This document shows positions 34,734 to 44,208 of a stretch of DNA of 64,000 nucleotides, in pieces. Source of the stretch: Gammaproteobacteria bacterium (GTDB lineage Bacteria > Pseudomonadota > Gammaproteobacteria > Ga0077536); assembly GCA_021773835.1 (NCBI GenBank), contig JAJFJQ010000062.1, positions 62,001 through 126,000 on the forward strand. The letters run 5' to 3'. The notes beneath the pieces were generated by a model, which saw nothing but the letters and a program-made list of their open reading frames with translations, searched no databases and was not told where the DNA came from. Made by a program: the position numbers and the translations under genes. How positions within the stretch are numbered: the stretch's first letter is position 1; every line of letters begins with the position of its first letter.

Positions 34734-36460
34734 GTCGGCTTGCGGCCGCGGCCATCAATGAAGATCCGCATCCACGCTTCTAGCATTGCGAGTGTCCACA
34801 GGCGTTCTCCGATGCGGCGTCGCCGCGGATCAGCAGGATGGACACGTCCTTCAAGTAGTCGCTCAACATAAGCTTCGCGAAACATTCCGCGGGTTCGGAT
34901 CGCGTTGGAACTCAGGAGATCACGCATTGTTGTACCAAGCGGCCCCTGTTGCCATTCGGTCATGGGGACACTCATACCGAACTTTCGCCGCCAAACAATA
35001 TCGTCTGGCAATCGATTTTGCAGCACGAGTTTTAAAACATATTTCTCCGCCGCGCCGCGTAGTTTCATTGTCGACGGTAGGGCGAACGCGTGCTCGGCGA
35101 GCTGCCGGTCGAATAAGGGTACGCGAACGTCAAGGCCCCACGCATTTGCCGTTCGTTCGGCGCGCGGTAATATATTTTGCGATCCTTTAAGCGCAATGTC
35201 GGCTAGACGCATACGACCGAGAAACGTTGTCGCTGTGTCGCTGGAAACATATGGTGCGAGGTGCGAACGGCGTTGGCCGGGACCACCTACGTCGGCCTTG
35301 AACTGTGACGTATAGAGGGCGTCTTCCTCGCCATAGAACCGATGATAAGACCGTAGATAGGTCTCTTCGCGAGATTCTTCCGCGTACAGTCCGGCATAAA
35401 TCTCTGCCGATATCATTGGCTTGTTGGTCCATCCGCCAAACAACTGGTCGCCGCCCTCACCATTGAACACGGTCTCCAGGTCGGCTTCTCGTGCAGCGCG
35501 AGCGAGTAGGTATTGCGGGCCTGTCACGGGATCGCCGAAGGGGAGATCGAGCTTCCACACGAGATCGAGAAATATGGCGTCGATATCCGCGCCGTCTGCC
35601 GCTACAAATCGCAGTGGTAGATCAAGATGATCTGCCACGATGCGAGCTTGCTCGCGCTCAACGCTCTCGTTACCAAAGTCGAGACTGAAGCACTCCACAT
35701 CGACGCCGCTACGTGCCAACCAGTACGCGACACCGGCAGAATCGATACCACCAGAGAGGAACACGCCGACGCGTTGCTCTCCATTCAAGCGGTTCTCGAC
35801 CGCGCGCCGCCAACCGATACGCGTGCGTCGCACCGCTTCGTTTTGATCCGATAAGAGCCTGTCGATATTTTCGCTGGGCGCGAAATAGGGCTCGCTCTCT
35901 ACCACGCCGTGTTTAACGCGTGCTACGTGACCTGGAAGCAAGCGACGTATGCCCTTGATCGGAATATGTTCTCCAGGCACAAACGAAAAGGTAAGGTATT
36001 TGTGCACGACCACTGGGTCGATTTCGATCGGCAATATCTCAATCGCCAGGAGTTGTTTGAGCTCTGAGGCGAAATAGAAAGTCCCGGCGTGCACGGTATA
36101 GTAAAGCGAGCGCACGCCGAACGGATCGCGTACGAGCGTTAGCATTTCTGCCTCAATATCGAAGTGAGCTGCCGCGAAGGCGCCGTCGGCGCCGTCAAAT
36201 CCAAGGTCGATGCGTCTGTGCACCTCTATCGCCGGCGAGTTTACGGCCGGTGCAAATGTCCCTGCGCAGGCGACGGCAAACGTATTTTCTCGTTCAATCC
36301 CGTGGGATTTGCCGGGACGGCCTTGCCACCAGCGGTAGCCGAGGCCTGCGTTATCTAGGATAAGGGTGTCGCTAGTGTCGCCCCGGTAATCAATCGCGCC
36401 AAGCATCCGATCGAGCAATGCCGATGAGCCAGCACCGACATAACCGCAGATCCCGCTCAT
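34730..36460 (-). CDS. Asparagine-synthetase-like protein with Ser in place of the catalytic Cys2
   Basis: This 576-residue protein looks like class B asparagine synthetase but begins MSGICGYVG, so the nucleophilic Cys2 of the glutaminase domain is Ser, and the NGEIYN motif is missing. The ATP-pyrophosphatase half is intact: PP-loop SGGIDS at 236-241, the acidic segment SLDFGNESVE near 259-268, EGGDQLFGGW at 335-344, and the C-terminal VRVPLFDR and LRGAAEKYVLK. This suggests an enzyme that adenylates a carboxyl group and uses ammonia or another amine. The start overlaps the stop of the upstream membrane protein gene (ATGA). It is clearly a paralogue of the second such protein in the same run. 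Confidence 0.85.
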   Translation of the reverse strand: MSGICGYVGAGSSALLDRMLGAIDYRGDTSDTLILDNAGLGYRWWQGRPGKSHGIERENTFAVACAGTFAPAVNSPAIEVHRRIDLGFDGADGAFAAAHFDIEAEMLTLVRDPFGVRSLYYTVHAGTFYFASELKQLLAIEILPIEIDPVVVHKYLTFSFVPGEHIPIKGIRRLLPGHVARVKHGVVESEPYFAPSENIDRLLSDQNEAVRRTRIGWRRAVENRLNGEQRVGVFLSGGIDSAGVAYWLARSGVDVECFSLDFGNESVEREQARIVADHLDLPLRFVAADGADIDAIFLDLVWKLDLPFGDPVTGPQYLLARAAREADLETVFNGEGGDQLFGGWTNKPMISAEIYAGLYAEESREETYLRSYHRFYGEEDALYTSQFKADVGGPGQRRSHLAPYVSSDTATTFLGRMRLADIALKGSQNILPRAERTANAWGLDVRVPLFDRQLAEHAFALPSTMKLRGAAEKYVLKLVLQNRLPDDIVWRRKFGMSVPMTEWQQGPLGTTMRDLLSSNAIRTRGMFREAYVERLLEGRVHPADPRRRRIGERLWTLAMLEAWMRIFIDGRGRKPT

Positions 36461-36996
36461 TCACCAAACCTTTGTTCGACATTAAACGTCATCGAACGCA
36501 ACTCTCGGTCGCCGACGGCTATCGACACGCTCCAACGACCGATTGGTGAGTCACCGGTAAATCGGTGTCTACAATGCGTGGGCCAGATCGGTTTGTCGAT
36601 GCGCGAGGTAGAGTATTCGACGACTTCGACGACAATCCCACCTGGTTCGGTCCATTCGCAAACCATATCTAGCCGTCGACCTACAGGGGCGCCATTCAGC
36701 GTGACATGAAAATAAATCATCTCCGTTGCGCCCAGCCTGATGTTGCCTAGACGACTTTCGCCGCCGACGGATTCTGATAGCAATGGATTTTCGGCGGTCA
36801 TGCGGCTTTTCGTCGACTCGCTCCACACCAATAGTGCAGCCACGATGACGATGATCAGTACCGTTCCAAAAACGGCGAACGTGACGAAGATGCGACGCCG
36901 CTCACCGTCGCCTAGTTCACCGACTGGCGAGCGTGGTGGCAACAACTCGTTATCCCAGTCTTGATGCTTGGGGTCTTGTTCCGATTGATCGCCCAT
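36457..36996 (-). CDS. Single-pass membrane protein of unknown function
   Basis: This is a protein of about 179 residues from the ATG at 36996, which has AGGA just upstream; a GTG at 37014 would add six residues. The N-terminus is acidic and hydrophilic (about 1-32), then GERRRIF leads into one hydrophobic segment (about 37-58), and the rest (about 70-179) is predicted beta-rich. With the positive residues before the segment the long domain should face the periplasm. Its last strands (GRWSVSIAVGD, then MTFNVEQ) recall a small beta-sandwich fold such as those in DUF2914-type proteins, but I have no firm match. Its stop overlaps the start of the Ser2 asparagine-synthetase-like gene. Confidence 0.7.
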   Translation of the reverse strand: MGDQSEQDPKHQDWDNELLPPRSPVGELGDGERRRIFVTFAVFGTVLIIVIVAALLVWSESTKSRMTAENPLLSESVGGESRLGNIRLGATEMIYFHVTLNGAPVGRRLDMVCEWTEPGGIVVEVVEYSTSRIDKPIWPTHCRHRFTGDSPIGRWSVSIAVGDRELRSMTFNVEQRFGE

Positions 36997-37061
36997 AGTC
37001 CTAGCTTCCCGCACGTTTTTTTAGCGTAGTGAGACGCTTTCGGCGGAAAGGCTGACGGCGT

Positions 37062-37580
37062 TTAGTTCTCCATTCGATCTTCTACCGCAAACCCGCGTTT
37101 CGGTATCAAGATCGTGCGATCGTAGGTGCAGACGATCGTGCCGTCACTTTTCTTGCCGATGGTTTTGACATCAACGATTCCGTCGTTGGGGCGAGATTTG
37201 GACTCCCGTTTTCCAGTCACCTCTGATTCCGCGTATAGCGTGTCGCCGATAAATACTGGCGCTGGCAATTTGATGTTGTTCCAACCCAGATTCGCAACGG
37301 CTTTTTGCGAGACGTCACTAACACTCATACCTGCGATCAGTGCCACAGTGAAGCCACTATTAACGAGAATTTGCCCGAACTCCGAGGCCGCACCGTACTC
37401 TGCGTCGAAGTGCAGCGGGTGGGTGTTCATGGTTAATAAGGTAAACCACGTGTTATCGGCCTCGGATATCGTGCGGCCCGGGCGATGTTGGTAGACATGA
37501 CCGATCTCGAACTCCTCGTAGTAGCGTCCGTAAGTTTCGCGAAACGTGTGGTCATCGATTTGTTTTATGTTTTGCGCCAT
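37062..37580 (-). CDS. MaoC-family hydratase (mesaconyl-CoA hydratase-like)
   Basis: This 172-residue hot-dog protein, starting at the ATG at 37580 with AAGGGGAG upstream, has the family pattern GRYYEEFEIGHVYQHRPGR, then NTHPLHFD (about 59-66) with the Asp/His-type catalytic pair, and LGWNNIKLPAPVFIGDTLYA. The HPLHFDxEY block is shared with mesaconyl-CoA or beta-methylmalyl-CoA dehydratases, so a role in acyl-CoA or C4/C5 dicarboxyl metabolism is possible. It lies about 65 bases upstream of the membrane protein gene of the asparagine-synthetase-like run on the same strand and could share its transcript. A second MaoC protein is encoded at about 16 kb. Confidence 0.85.
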   Translation of the reverse strand: MAQNIKQIDDHTFRETYGRYYEEFEIGHVYQHRPGRTISEADNTWFTLLTMNTHPLHFDAEYGAASEFGQILVNSGFTVALIAGMSVSDVSQKAVANLGWNNIKLPAPVFIGDTLYAESEVTGKRESKSRPNDGIVDVKTIGKKSDGTIVCTYDRTILIPKRGFAVEDRMEN

Positions 37581-37800
37581 CAAGACTCCCCTTGATCATT
37601 AAACGGATGAAAAAACAACGGCGGCAGACACCGCTCGCAGATACCGAAAATGCGGGTTACCGTCAGAAATTCTGATTTGAGAAACCGGCCACGCCGATTG
37701 CTGGCATATCTAAGGACTGTGCCGACGCCGCCGTGCTGCAGCCGCTTGTGCCTACGAACAACGAGCTGGGGCTATGGTGGGCGGTCCTACAATATGGAGC

Positions 37801-40077
37801 TTAGGAAACGTCGGCGCCTTCCAGTTCTTTTTCATCACACTCGACAACAATTTCGCCATCCTTAACGGTGATGAAAATATGACCGCCACCTTGTAGATCG
37901 CCAAACAAAAGTTGTTCTGCCAATGGCTTCTTGATCTTATCTTGGATCAATCGTGCCATTGGCCGGGCGCCCATTATCGGATCGTGTCCGTGTTCTGCTA
38001 GCCAAACTTTAGCCTCGGCATCGATGTCCATCGTAACTTTCTTGGTGTCAAGCTGCGTTTCAAGCTCGATTAAGAACTTGTCAACAACATGTCCGATTGT
38101 TTCCGGATCGAGCGGGTTAAATTGAATGATTGCATCGAGTCGATTGCGAAATTCGGGGCTGAACATGCGTTTGATCTCTTCCAGCGCATCGCTGGAATGA
38201 TCCTGCATCGTGAAACCGATCGACGAACGGCTGATTCGATCTGCGCCGGCGTTGGTGGTCATGACGATGATGACATTGCGAAAGTCTGTTTTGCGCCCAT
38301 TCGTATCGGTCAGCGTTCCATGATCCATTACTTGCAACAAAATGTTGAAGACGTCTGGATGGGCTTTCTCCATCTCGTCGAGTAATAAAACAGAATGCGG
38401 TTGTTTGGTAATTGCTTCAGTCAACAATCCGCCCGTGTCGTAGCCGATGTAACCGGGCGGAGCGCCGATCAAGCGCGACACGGTATGCCGTTCCATATAT
38501 TCAGACATGTCGAGGCGGATCAATTCGATCCCCATGATCTGAGCCAATTGACGCGTCACTTCGGTTTTGCCGACACCAGTGGGGCCAGCAAATAAGAACG
38601 AGCCAATTGGTTTCTCAGTGTTGCCGAGGCCTGAACGTGACATTTTGATTGCGGATGCCAAGCTGCCGATTGCTTGGTCCTGGCCAAACACGACCATCTT
38701 AAGATTACGTTCAAGTTTTTGCAGCGAATCGCGATCCGAAGTCGACACTGCTTTTGGCGGTATGCGCGCAATCTTGGCGATAATGTCTTCGATATCACCG
38801 ACACCGATAGTTTTTTTACGTTTCGACGGACTCAATAATCGTTGACGTGCACCGGCTTCGTCAATGATGTCTATCGCCTTATCCGGTAGGTGGCGGTCGT
38901 TGATGTAGCGCTGTGTCAGCTCTGAAGCCGAACGCAATGCTTGATTAGTGTACTTAACGTCATGGTGTTCTTCGAAGCGCGACTTGAGCCCTTGCAGGAT
39001 CTTTATAGTCTCTTCCACCGAAGGTTCGTTTACGTCAATTTTTTGAAAGCGCCGTGACAATGCGCGATCTTTCTCGAATATCCCACGGTATTCTTGGTAG
39101 GTCGTCGAACCGATGCATTTCAAATCACCGGAGGCCAACACCGGTTTGATCAGATTGGAGGCATCCATCACGCCACCAGACGCCGCGCCGGCCCCGATGA
39201 TAGTGTGAATCTCGTCAATAAATAGAACTGCTCCGGGTTCTTTATCCAGTTGCGCCAATACGTTCTTTAAGCGCTTCTCAAAATCCCCTCGATATTTCGT
39301 TCCGGCTAAGAGCGCACCGAGATCGAGCGAATAGATCGTCGCGTCCTCCAGGACTTCTGGAATTTCCTTGTCGACGATCTTCTTTGCTAGACCCTCGGCA
39401 ATCGCGGTTTTGCCCACCCCGGCTTCGCCGACGAACAGCGGATTGTTCTTACGTCTACGGCACAGAATTTGAATAGTGCGTTCAATTTCGTGCTGACGGC
39501 CGATCAAGGGGTCGATTTTACCGTTGATTGCCTGCTCATTGAGATTTGTCGTATAGGCTTCTAGCGGATTCTTGCCGCCCTCAGCCTGCTCGCCTTCGGT
39601 TTCCGCGGGAGCGCTCGCATCGTCGTTTGGTTCATCGTCATCAGAAACTTTGGAGATCCCATGCGAAATACAATTCACGACGTCAAGGCGGGCGATGTTC
39701 TGCTGATTCAATAGGTAGACGGCTTGCGATTCACGCTCGCCAAAAATAGCCACGAGAACGTTTGCGCCGGTGACCTCTTTTTTCCCTGACGACTGAACGT
39801 GAAACACCGCGCGTTGGAGCACACGTTGAAAACCTAGCGTTGGTTGAGTGTCGCGATCTTCGTCGTCCGGCAACAAAGGCGAGCTCTCCTGGATGAAGTC
39901 TGCGAGTTGGCGTCGAAGCTGGTTAATATCTGCACCGCACGCACGCAAGACTTTTGCCGCCGTCGGGTTGTCGAGCAATGCGAGTAGCAAGTGCTCGACG
40001 GTCATGAACTCATGACGTTTTTCGCGCGCTTCTTTGAATGCAAGATTCAGGGTTACTTCCAGTTCTTTGCTTAGCAC
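37801..40077 (-). CDS. clpA: ATP-dependent Clp protease ATP-binding subunit ClpA
   Basis: ClpA unfolds substrates and feeds them to the ClpP peptidase in the cytoplasm. The 758-residue length is standard. The N-domain (1-145) is followed by two AAA modules: Walker [10 protein letters not shown] near residue 214 with Walker [10 protein letters not shown], and a second Walker [10 protein letters not shown] near residue 490 with [11 protein letters not shown] and the [11 protein letters not shown] region. The IGL-type loop that docks on ClpP lies between the C-terminal modules. The start is a GTG at 40077 with AGGA eight bases upstream. clpS lies just upstream on the same strand; clpP is not in the window. 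Confidence 0.95.
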   Translation of the reverse strand: MLSKELEVTLNLAFKEAREKRHEFMTVEHLLLALLDNPTAAKVLRACGADINQLRRQLADFIQESSPLLPDDEDRDTQPTLGFQRVLQRAVFHVQSSGKKEVTGANVLVAIFGERESQAVYLLNQQNIARLDVVNCISHGISKVSDDDEPNDDASAPAETEGEQAEGGKNPLEAYTTNLNEQAINGKIDPLIGRQHEIERTIQILCRRRKNNPLFVGEAGVGKTAIAEGLAKKIVDKEIPEVLEDATIYSLDLGALLAGTKYRGDFEKRLKNVLAQLDKEPGAVLFIDEIHTIIGAGAASGGVMDASNLIKPVLASGDLKCIGSTTYQEYRGIFEKDRALSRRFQKIDVNEPSVEETIKILQGLKSRFEEHHDVKYTNQALRSASELTQRYINDRHLPDKAIDIIDEAGARQRLLSPSKRKKTIGVGDIEDIIAKIARIPPKAVSTSDRDSLQKLERNLKMVVFGQDQAIGSLASAIKMSRSGLGNTEKPIGSFLFAGPTGVGKTEVTRQLAQIMGIELIRLDMSEYMERHTVSRLIGAPPGYIGYDTGGLLTEAITKQPHSVLLLDEMEKAHPDVFNILLQVMDHGTLTDTNGRKTDFRNVIIVMTTNAGADRISRSSIGFTMQDHSSDALEEIKRMFSPEFRNRLDAIIQFNPLDPETIGHVVDKFLIELETQLDTKKVTMDIDAEAKVWLAEHGHDPIMGARPMARLIQDKIKKPLAEQLLFGDLQGGGHIFITVKDGEIVVECDEKELEGADVS

Positions 40078-40120
40078 AATGAATTCCTAATGCTTTTAAA
40101 ATTTTGGACCGTCGCGCGAC

Positions 40121-40444
40121 TCACGCCAACTCCAGCGTGCATAAAAGCGGGTGCTGATTTTCCCGCGCGTATTGGTTGACTTGTGAAACTTTAGTTTCGG
40201 CAATTTCGTGGGTAAATAGGCCGCATACACCCTTGCCGCGGGTATGTACCTCGAGCATGATCCGAGTGGCTGTCGGTCGATCAACGGTAAAGAAATTCTC
40301 TAGTACATGCACGACAAATTCCATAGGTGTGTAGTCATCGTTAAGCATAATAACCTTATACAGCGGCGGCTTTTTTACTTTTGGCCGCGCTTCCTGTAGC
40401 GCCACACCCGATTCACGGTCATTTTGATTGTCGTCGTCTGCCAT
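40121..40444 (-). CDS. clpS: ClpS adaptor protein
   Basis: ClpS delivers N-end-rule substrates to ClpA. The 107-residue length is typical. A disordered acidic N-terminus (about 1-25) leads into the folded domain with [19 protein letters not shown] (the hydrophobic N-degron pocket) and the [17 protein letters not shown] helix pair (about 70-86). It is 43 bases upstream of clpA on the same strand, the usual pairing. The gene starts at an ATG that faces a long intergenic stretch, where its promoter should lie. Confidence 0.93.
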   Translation of the reverse strand: MADDDNQNDRESGVALQEARPKVKKPPLYKVIMLNDDYTPMEFVVHVLENFFTVDRPTATRIMLEVHTRGKGVCGLFTHEIAETKVSQVNQYARENQHPLLCTLELA

Positions 40445-40891
40445 ATTTAGCTATGTAGTAAATAGAGAATGCTGCGCATCATATACGGTTCAAATTATAC
40501 GTCCGACTGGCAGATTCTCCAAAGCGACTGTGTAGCCGGTGCCTTCATTGTTAACACCTATTTTGCGGTCTAGTTATAGAAGTTTTACATTGTCCTTGGA
40601 AGTTATATTTGTCCTACTCTACGTTTGTTGTAAGCCCAAGAGCTATTCTCGAACTCGTTGATTTGCCTAGTTAACCCAAGCTTTATGCGGCTCGGCCGTT
40701 AACCCACTGAAGCATTGTCGAGATGCTACACGGTGTCCATCATGGCGATGAGGTGGGATTGACAATTGGTGCGGTGCAACGTAGATTGCTGGCCCCCACG
40801 ATCGCCCGGTCTACCGTTGAATATTGGACATTTTCCCAGCGGTAACCCATCGCGGGCACAGTAATTGTTGTGATTGGCGGGAGAATTCAAG
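40445..40891. other. Intergenic region between clpS and the isocitrate lyase gene
   Basis: This 447-base stretch carries two divergent promoters by position. A good promoter-like pair pointing to isocitrate lyase is at 40759-40787. I found no tRNA, no cold-shock gene of the cspD type that sometimes precedes clpS, and no coding frame with a usable ribosome site. Several short repeats of TTAACCC (around 40673 and 40700) are present but not in a recognisable array. Confidence 0.45.
40759..40787 (+). promoter_or_regulatory. Sigma-70-type promoter of the isocitrate lyase gene
   Basis: A perfect TTGACA (-35) at 40759-40764 is followed by exactly 17 bases and TAGATT (-10, four of six consensus positions) at 40782-40787. 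A transcript starting near 40795 would have a leader of about 97 bases before the ATG at 40892. Confidence 0.6.
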
Positions 40892-42196
40892 ATGGCTTTG
40901 TCATTTCAAGAACAAGTTGATCAGTTAAACGACGATTGGCGGTCAAATCCACGCTGGACTGGCGTTGCGCGCGACTATAGCGCCGAAGACGTAGTCCGCC
41001 TGCGCGGAAGTGTCCAGGTCGAACACACGCTCGCGCGCCGCGGCGCAGAGAAGCTGTGGAAGCTGGTTAATGAAGAGGATTTTGTTCCGACCCTAGGCGC
41101 CCTCACCGGCGGGCAAGCCGTGCAACAAGTCAAGGCGGGCGTTAAGGCCATCTATTTATCCGGCTGGCAAGTCGCGGCCGATGCGAATACCAGCGAAACC
41201 ATGTATCCCGATCAGTCGCTGTACGCGGTTGATTCAGTGCCGACAATAGTTCGCCGGATCAATAACGCGTTTACCCGCGCAGATCAGATTCAATGGTCAA
41301 AAGGTAGCGGTGACATCGATTACTTCGCGCCGATCATTGCCGATGCGGAAGCGGGATTCGGCGGCGTGTTGAACGCGTTCGAATTAATGAAAGGCATGAT
41401 CGAAGCCGGCGCGTCCGGCGTGCATTTTGAGGATCAGCTAGCGTCTGCGAAAAAATGCGGCCATATGGGCGGCAAAGTGTTGGTGCCGACGCAGGAGGCA
41501 GTACAAAAATTGGTTGCCGCTCGCCTCGCAGCCGACGCAATGGGCGTACCCACAATCGTATTGGCGCGTACTGACGCCAACGCCGCGGCACTATTAACCT
41601 CAGACATCGATGAGCGCGATCATAGCTTTATCACAGGCGAACGTACTGCAGAAGGGTTCTACCTAACCCGTCCGGGCATCGAGCAAGCGATCGCGCGCGG
41701 CTTGGCCTATGCGCCGTATTCCGACCTACTGTGGTGCGAGACAGCGGTTCCGGATTTAGACGAAGCGAAACGTTTTGCCGAAGCCATTCGTTCGGAATAT
41801 CCAGACCAACTGCTGGCCTATAACTGTTCGCCTTCATTCAACTGGAAGAAAAATCTGGACGATGTGACCATCGCGAAGTTCCAACGCGAACTCGGGGCGA
41901 TGGGGTATAAGTACCAATTCATCACCCTCGCTGGCATTCATAACATGTGGTACAACATGTTCGACCTGACGCATGCGTATGTTCGAAAAGGCATGACGGC
42001 TTATGTTGAAATGGTGCAAGAGCGGGAGTTCGCTGCCGCAGACCGCGGTTACACCTTCGCGAGTCATCAACAAGAAGTTGGCGCGGGGTATTTCGACGAC
42101 GTGACGACAGTCATCCAGGGTGGAAGCTCTTCGGTGACCGCATTGACCGGTTCCACCGAAGAAGAACAATTCGATACGAAGGCTGCAGCGCGCTAG
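40892..42196 (+). CDS. aceA: Isocitrate lyase
   Basis: Isocitrate lyase splits isocitrate into glyoxylate and succinate, the first step of the glyoxylate bypass that lets cells grow on acetyl-CoA. The 434-residue form from the ATG at 40892 has GGGAGA nine bases upstream; a TTG at 40874 is less likely. The catalytic signature KKCGHMGGK is at 187-195 with the nucleophile-region C189, and the metal-site [11 protein letters not shown] segments precede it. The length fits the E. coli-type enzyme. Malate synthase is not adjacent. This fits the many acyl-CoA-degrading genes in the window. Confidence 0.95.
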   Translation: MALSFQEQVDQLNDDWRSNPRWTGVARDYSAEDVVRLRGSVQVEHTLARRGAEKLWKLVNEEDFVPTLGALTGGQAVQQVKAGVKAIYLSGWQVAADANTSETMYPDQSLYAVDSVPTIVRRINNAFTRADQIQWSKGSGDIDYFAPIIADAEAGFGGVLNAFELMKGMIEAGASGVHFEDQLASAKKCGHMGGKVLVPTQEAVQKLVAARLAADAMGVPTIVLARTDANAAALLTSDIDERDHSFITGERTAEGFYLTRPGIEQAIARGLAYAPYSDLLWCETAVPDLDEAKRFAEAIRSEYPDQLLAYNCSPSFNWKKNLDDVTIAKFQRELGAMGYKYQFITLAGIHNMWYNMFDLTHAYVRKGMTAYVEMVQEREFAAADRGYTFASHQQEVGAGYFDDVTTVIQGGSSSVTALTGSTEEEQFDTKAAAR

Positions 42197-42243
42197 CGCT
42201 TTAGCTCGCGGTTGCGATTTCGCGCCAGGCGTCGCGGCCGCGA

Positions 42244-43377
42244 CTAGTTGCGCAATAACCTCGCCAGGATCTCTTCGTAGGTCGCCGACAGCCGATCGAG
42301 ATCGGTGACGGAGACGCATTCGTTAATCTTGTGAATGGTCGCATTGATTGGACCGAATTCGATCACCTCGGCGCCGATCGGCGCAATGAAACGCCCGTCG
42401 GAGGTGCCGCCACCGGTTGATGCTTGTGGCTCGACATCAAGAACCTGGCGAATTGCTCCGGAAACGGCATCAAGCAGCGCGCCACCGGGGGTCAAGAACG
42501 CGTCACCAGACAGGTGCCAGTCGATCGTATAGTCGAGCTGGTGCGCATCCAAGATCGATTTCGTTCTGCTTTGTAAGCCCTCAACACTACTTTCGGTACA
42601 GAAGCGAAAATTAAAACGCGCTTCGAGATCGGCCGGAACCACGTTTTCTGCGCCGGTTCCGGAGGTGATATTTGAAACCTGGAACGACGTCGGCGGATAA
42701 AACTCGTTGCCTTCATCCCACCGGGTACTGCTCAGCTCGGCGAGCGCAGGTGCGGTCATATGTATCGGGTTGATGCATCGGTCGGGATAGGCGACGTGAC
42801 CTTGAACACCCCGCACAAGCAGGCGACCATTTAAAGAGCCGCGACGGCCATTTCGGATCACATCGCCGAGCCTCACGTCACTACTTGGTTCACCGACCAA
42901 GCACCAAGTGATTGCCTGGCCGCGAGCCCTTAGATGATCAATCACCCGCACGGTGCCGTCGGTTGCGATTCCCTCTTCGTCCGAGGTCAATAGCAGGCTG
43001 ATGGTTCCGGCGTGGGTTTCGCCGCGCGCAAGAAATCGCTCTATTGCCGTCACCATCGCAGCGAGACTACCTTTCATGTCGGCCGCACCGCGCGCGTATA
43101 AGTGGCCATCGCGGATCACGGGTTCGAACGGATCGGATTGCCACGCATTTAGATCACCGACCGGCACAACGTCGGTGTGGCCGGCAAAGGTAAATACGGG
43201 CTCCGCTGTGCCTCGTTGTGCCCACAGGTTCGTGACGGGCCCGAACGGTAGGACTTCGATGCTAAATCCCAACGGTTTAAGCCGAGCGGCAATGACATCC
43301 AAGCACCCCGCGTCATCCGGCGTGACCGATTGGCGTTTGAGTAATTCGTTCGTGAGCGATAGGGTTGTCGACGTCAT
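42244..43377 (-). CDS. dapE: Succinyl-diaminopimelate desuccinylase
   Basis: DapE removes succinate from N-succinyl-LL-diaminopimelate in lysine and peptidoglycan-precursor synthesis, using two zinc ions. The 377-residue form begins at 43377 (MTSTTLSL), whose ATG overlaps the stop of the methyltransferase gene (ATGA). The metal site is visible in FAGHTDVVP and GAADMKGS, with TSDEEG (catalytic Glu) and the C-terminal STGGGTSDGRFI block typical of DapE. The reading frame continues 63 codons upstream, but this overlaps the methyltransferase and has unlike composition. It is the last gene of a four-gene minus-strand operon. Confidence 0.92.
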   Translation of the reverse strand: MTSTTLSLTNELLKRQSVTPDDAGCLDVIAARLKPLGFSIEVLPFGPVTNLWAQRGTAEPVFTFAGHTDVVPVGDLNAWQSDPFEPVIRDGHLYARGAADMKGSLAAMVTAIERFLARGETHAGTISLLLTSDEEGIATDGTVRVIDHLRARGQAITWCLVGEPSSDVRLGDVIRNGRRGSLNGRLLVRGVQGHVAYPDRCINPIHMTAPALAELSSTRWDEGNEFYPPTSFQVSNITSGTGAENVVPADLEARFNFRFCTESSVEGLQSRTKSILDAHQLDYTIDWHLSGDAFLTPGGALLDAVSGAIRQVLDVEPQASTGGGTSDGRFIAPIGAEVIEFGPINATIHKINECVSVTDLDRLSATYEEILARLLRN

Positions 43378-44189
43378 GGGGTGGAAACGGAATTTGACTC
43401 TGCATCCGCCGCAACGAGTCGTTTGCGCCCAAGGCGAGCGAATGATGTTTCGATTTCGCAGCCGACGAAACGACGGCCGAGATTTAGCGCGGCGACCCCA
43501 GTGGTGGCGGACCCGGCAAAGGGATCGAACACGCGGTCGCCGGGTGCGGTGCTGGCACGCAGGCATTGCTCGATTAGCGCCACCGGCTTTTGTGTGGGAT
43601 GTTTTCCGTGCTGCTTTTCGTTGTTTCCAGGAGCCGCAATACGCCAGACATTTTTCATCTGGCGGTCGCCGTTTATTTTTTTCATCTCCTTATAGTTGAA
43701 TGTGTATCTGTCGCGACTTCCCTTGGATGCCTTGGTTGCCCATAACAGCATTTCGGTCGAGTGCGTGAAACAGCGACATCCCAGGTTCGGTGGCGGATTC
43801 GGTTTCTCCCATACGATGTCGTTTAGTAGCCGATACCCAATCTGCTGTAACGCCATACCCACGCTAAAATAGACGTGCTGTGTTCCGCTAACCCAGATAG
43901 TGCCGGCCGGCGTCAGCAACCGATAGCATTCCGATAGCCATTCGAGGTTGAACGCATGGTCCTCATCGATGCCGTGGCTACGATCCCAGGCGCCCTTGTT
44001 GACCGTTGTGCGCCGTCCGGCAACGCAGGTCGTACCGTTATTTGAAAGGAAGTACGGTGGGTCGGTCCAGATACAATCGAATGATGCATCCGGCAAGCTG
44101 GCCATCAGCGCCAATTGGTCGCCTCGATAGAGCGTCGAGGTGCCATCATCGGATCGCCAGATTTCTTTCGGGGTTTTTTGTCGCGCCAT
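43374..44189 (-). CDS. Solitary beta-class DNA methyltransferase (adenine-specific type, DpnA/YhdJ-like)
   Basis: This 271-residue N6-adenine (or N4-cytosine) methyltransferase of the PF01555 type begins at 44189 (MARQKTPKEIW). The catalytic motif IV is DPPY at 43-46, followed by a target-recognition region (about 47-180) and then motif I FAGSATTG at 224-231, which gives the beta order. The sequence around DPPYFLSNNGTTC and VNKGAWDRSHG resembles M.DpnA and YhdJ-like enzymes. No restriction endonuclease gene is nearby, so it is a solitary enzyme. It is coupled to dapE downstream (four-base overlap) and lies 19 bases after bolA. The recognition sequence cannot be predicted with confidence. Confidence 0.85.
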   Translation of the reverse strand: MARQKTPKEIWRSDDGTSTLYRGDQLALMASLPDASFDCIWTDPPYFLSNNGTTCVAGRRTTVNKGAWDRSHGIDEDHAFNLEWLSECYRLLTPAGTIWVSGTQHVYFSVGMALQQIGYRLLNDIVWEKPNPPPNLGCRCFTHSTEMLLWATKASKGSRDRYTFNYKEMKKINGDRQMKNVWRIAAPGNNEKQHGKHPTQKPVALIEQCLRASTAPGDRVFDPFAGSATTGVAALNLGRRFVGCEIETSFARLGRKRLVAADAESNSVSTP

Positions 44190-44208
44190 GTGTGAGGTGT
44201 CTGTTCGA

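Noticed and set aside
32054-37014. Lasso peptide biosynthetic cluster, based on the AsnB-like proteins
   Set aside because: A lasso cluster needs a small precursor gene, a transglutaminase-like protease and usually an exporter. None of these is visible here, and there are two AsnB-like genes instead of one.
40445-40891. Small cold-shock gene or tRNA beside clpS
   Set aside because: No cold-shock motif, tRNA fold or good small reading frame could be found on either strand.
43378-43566. N-terminal extension of DapE
   Set aside because: It overlaps the methyltransferase gene in another frame and is rich in Arg and Cys, unlike DapE.
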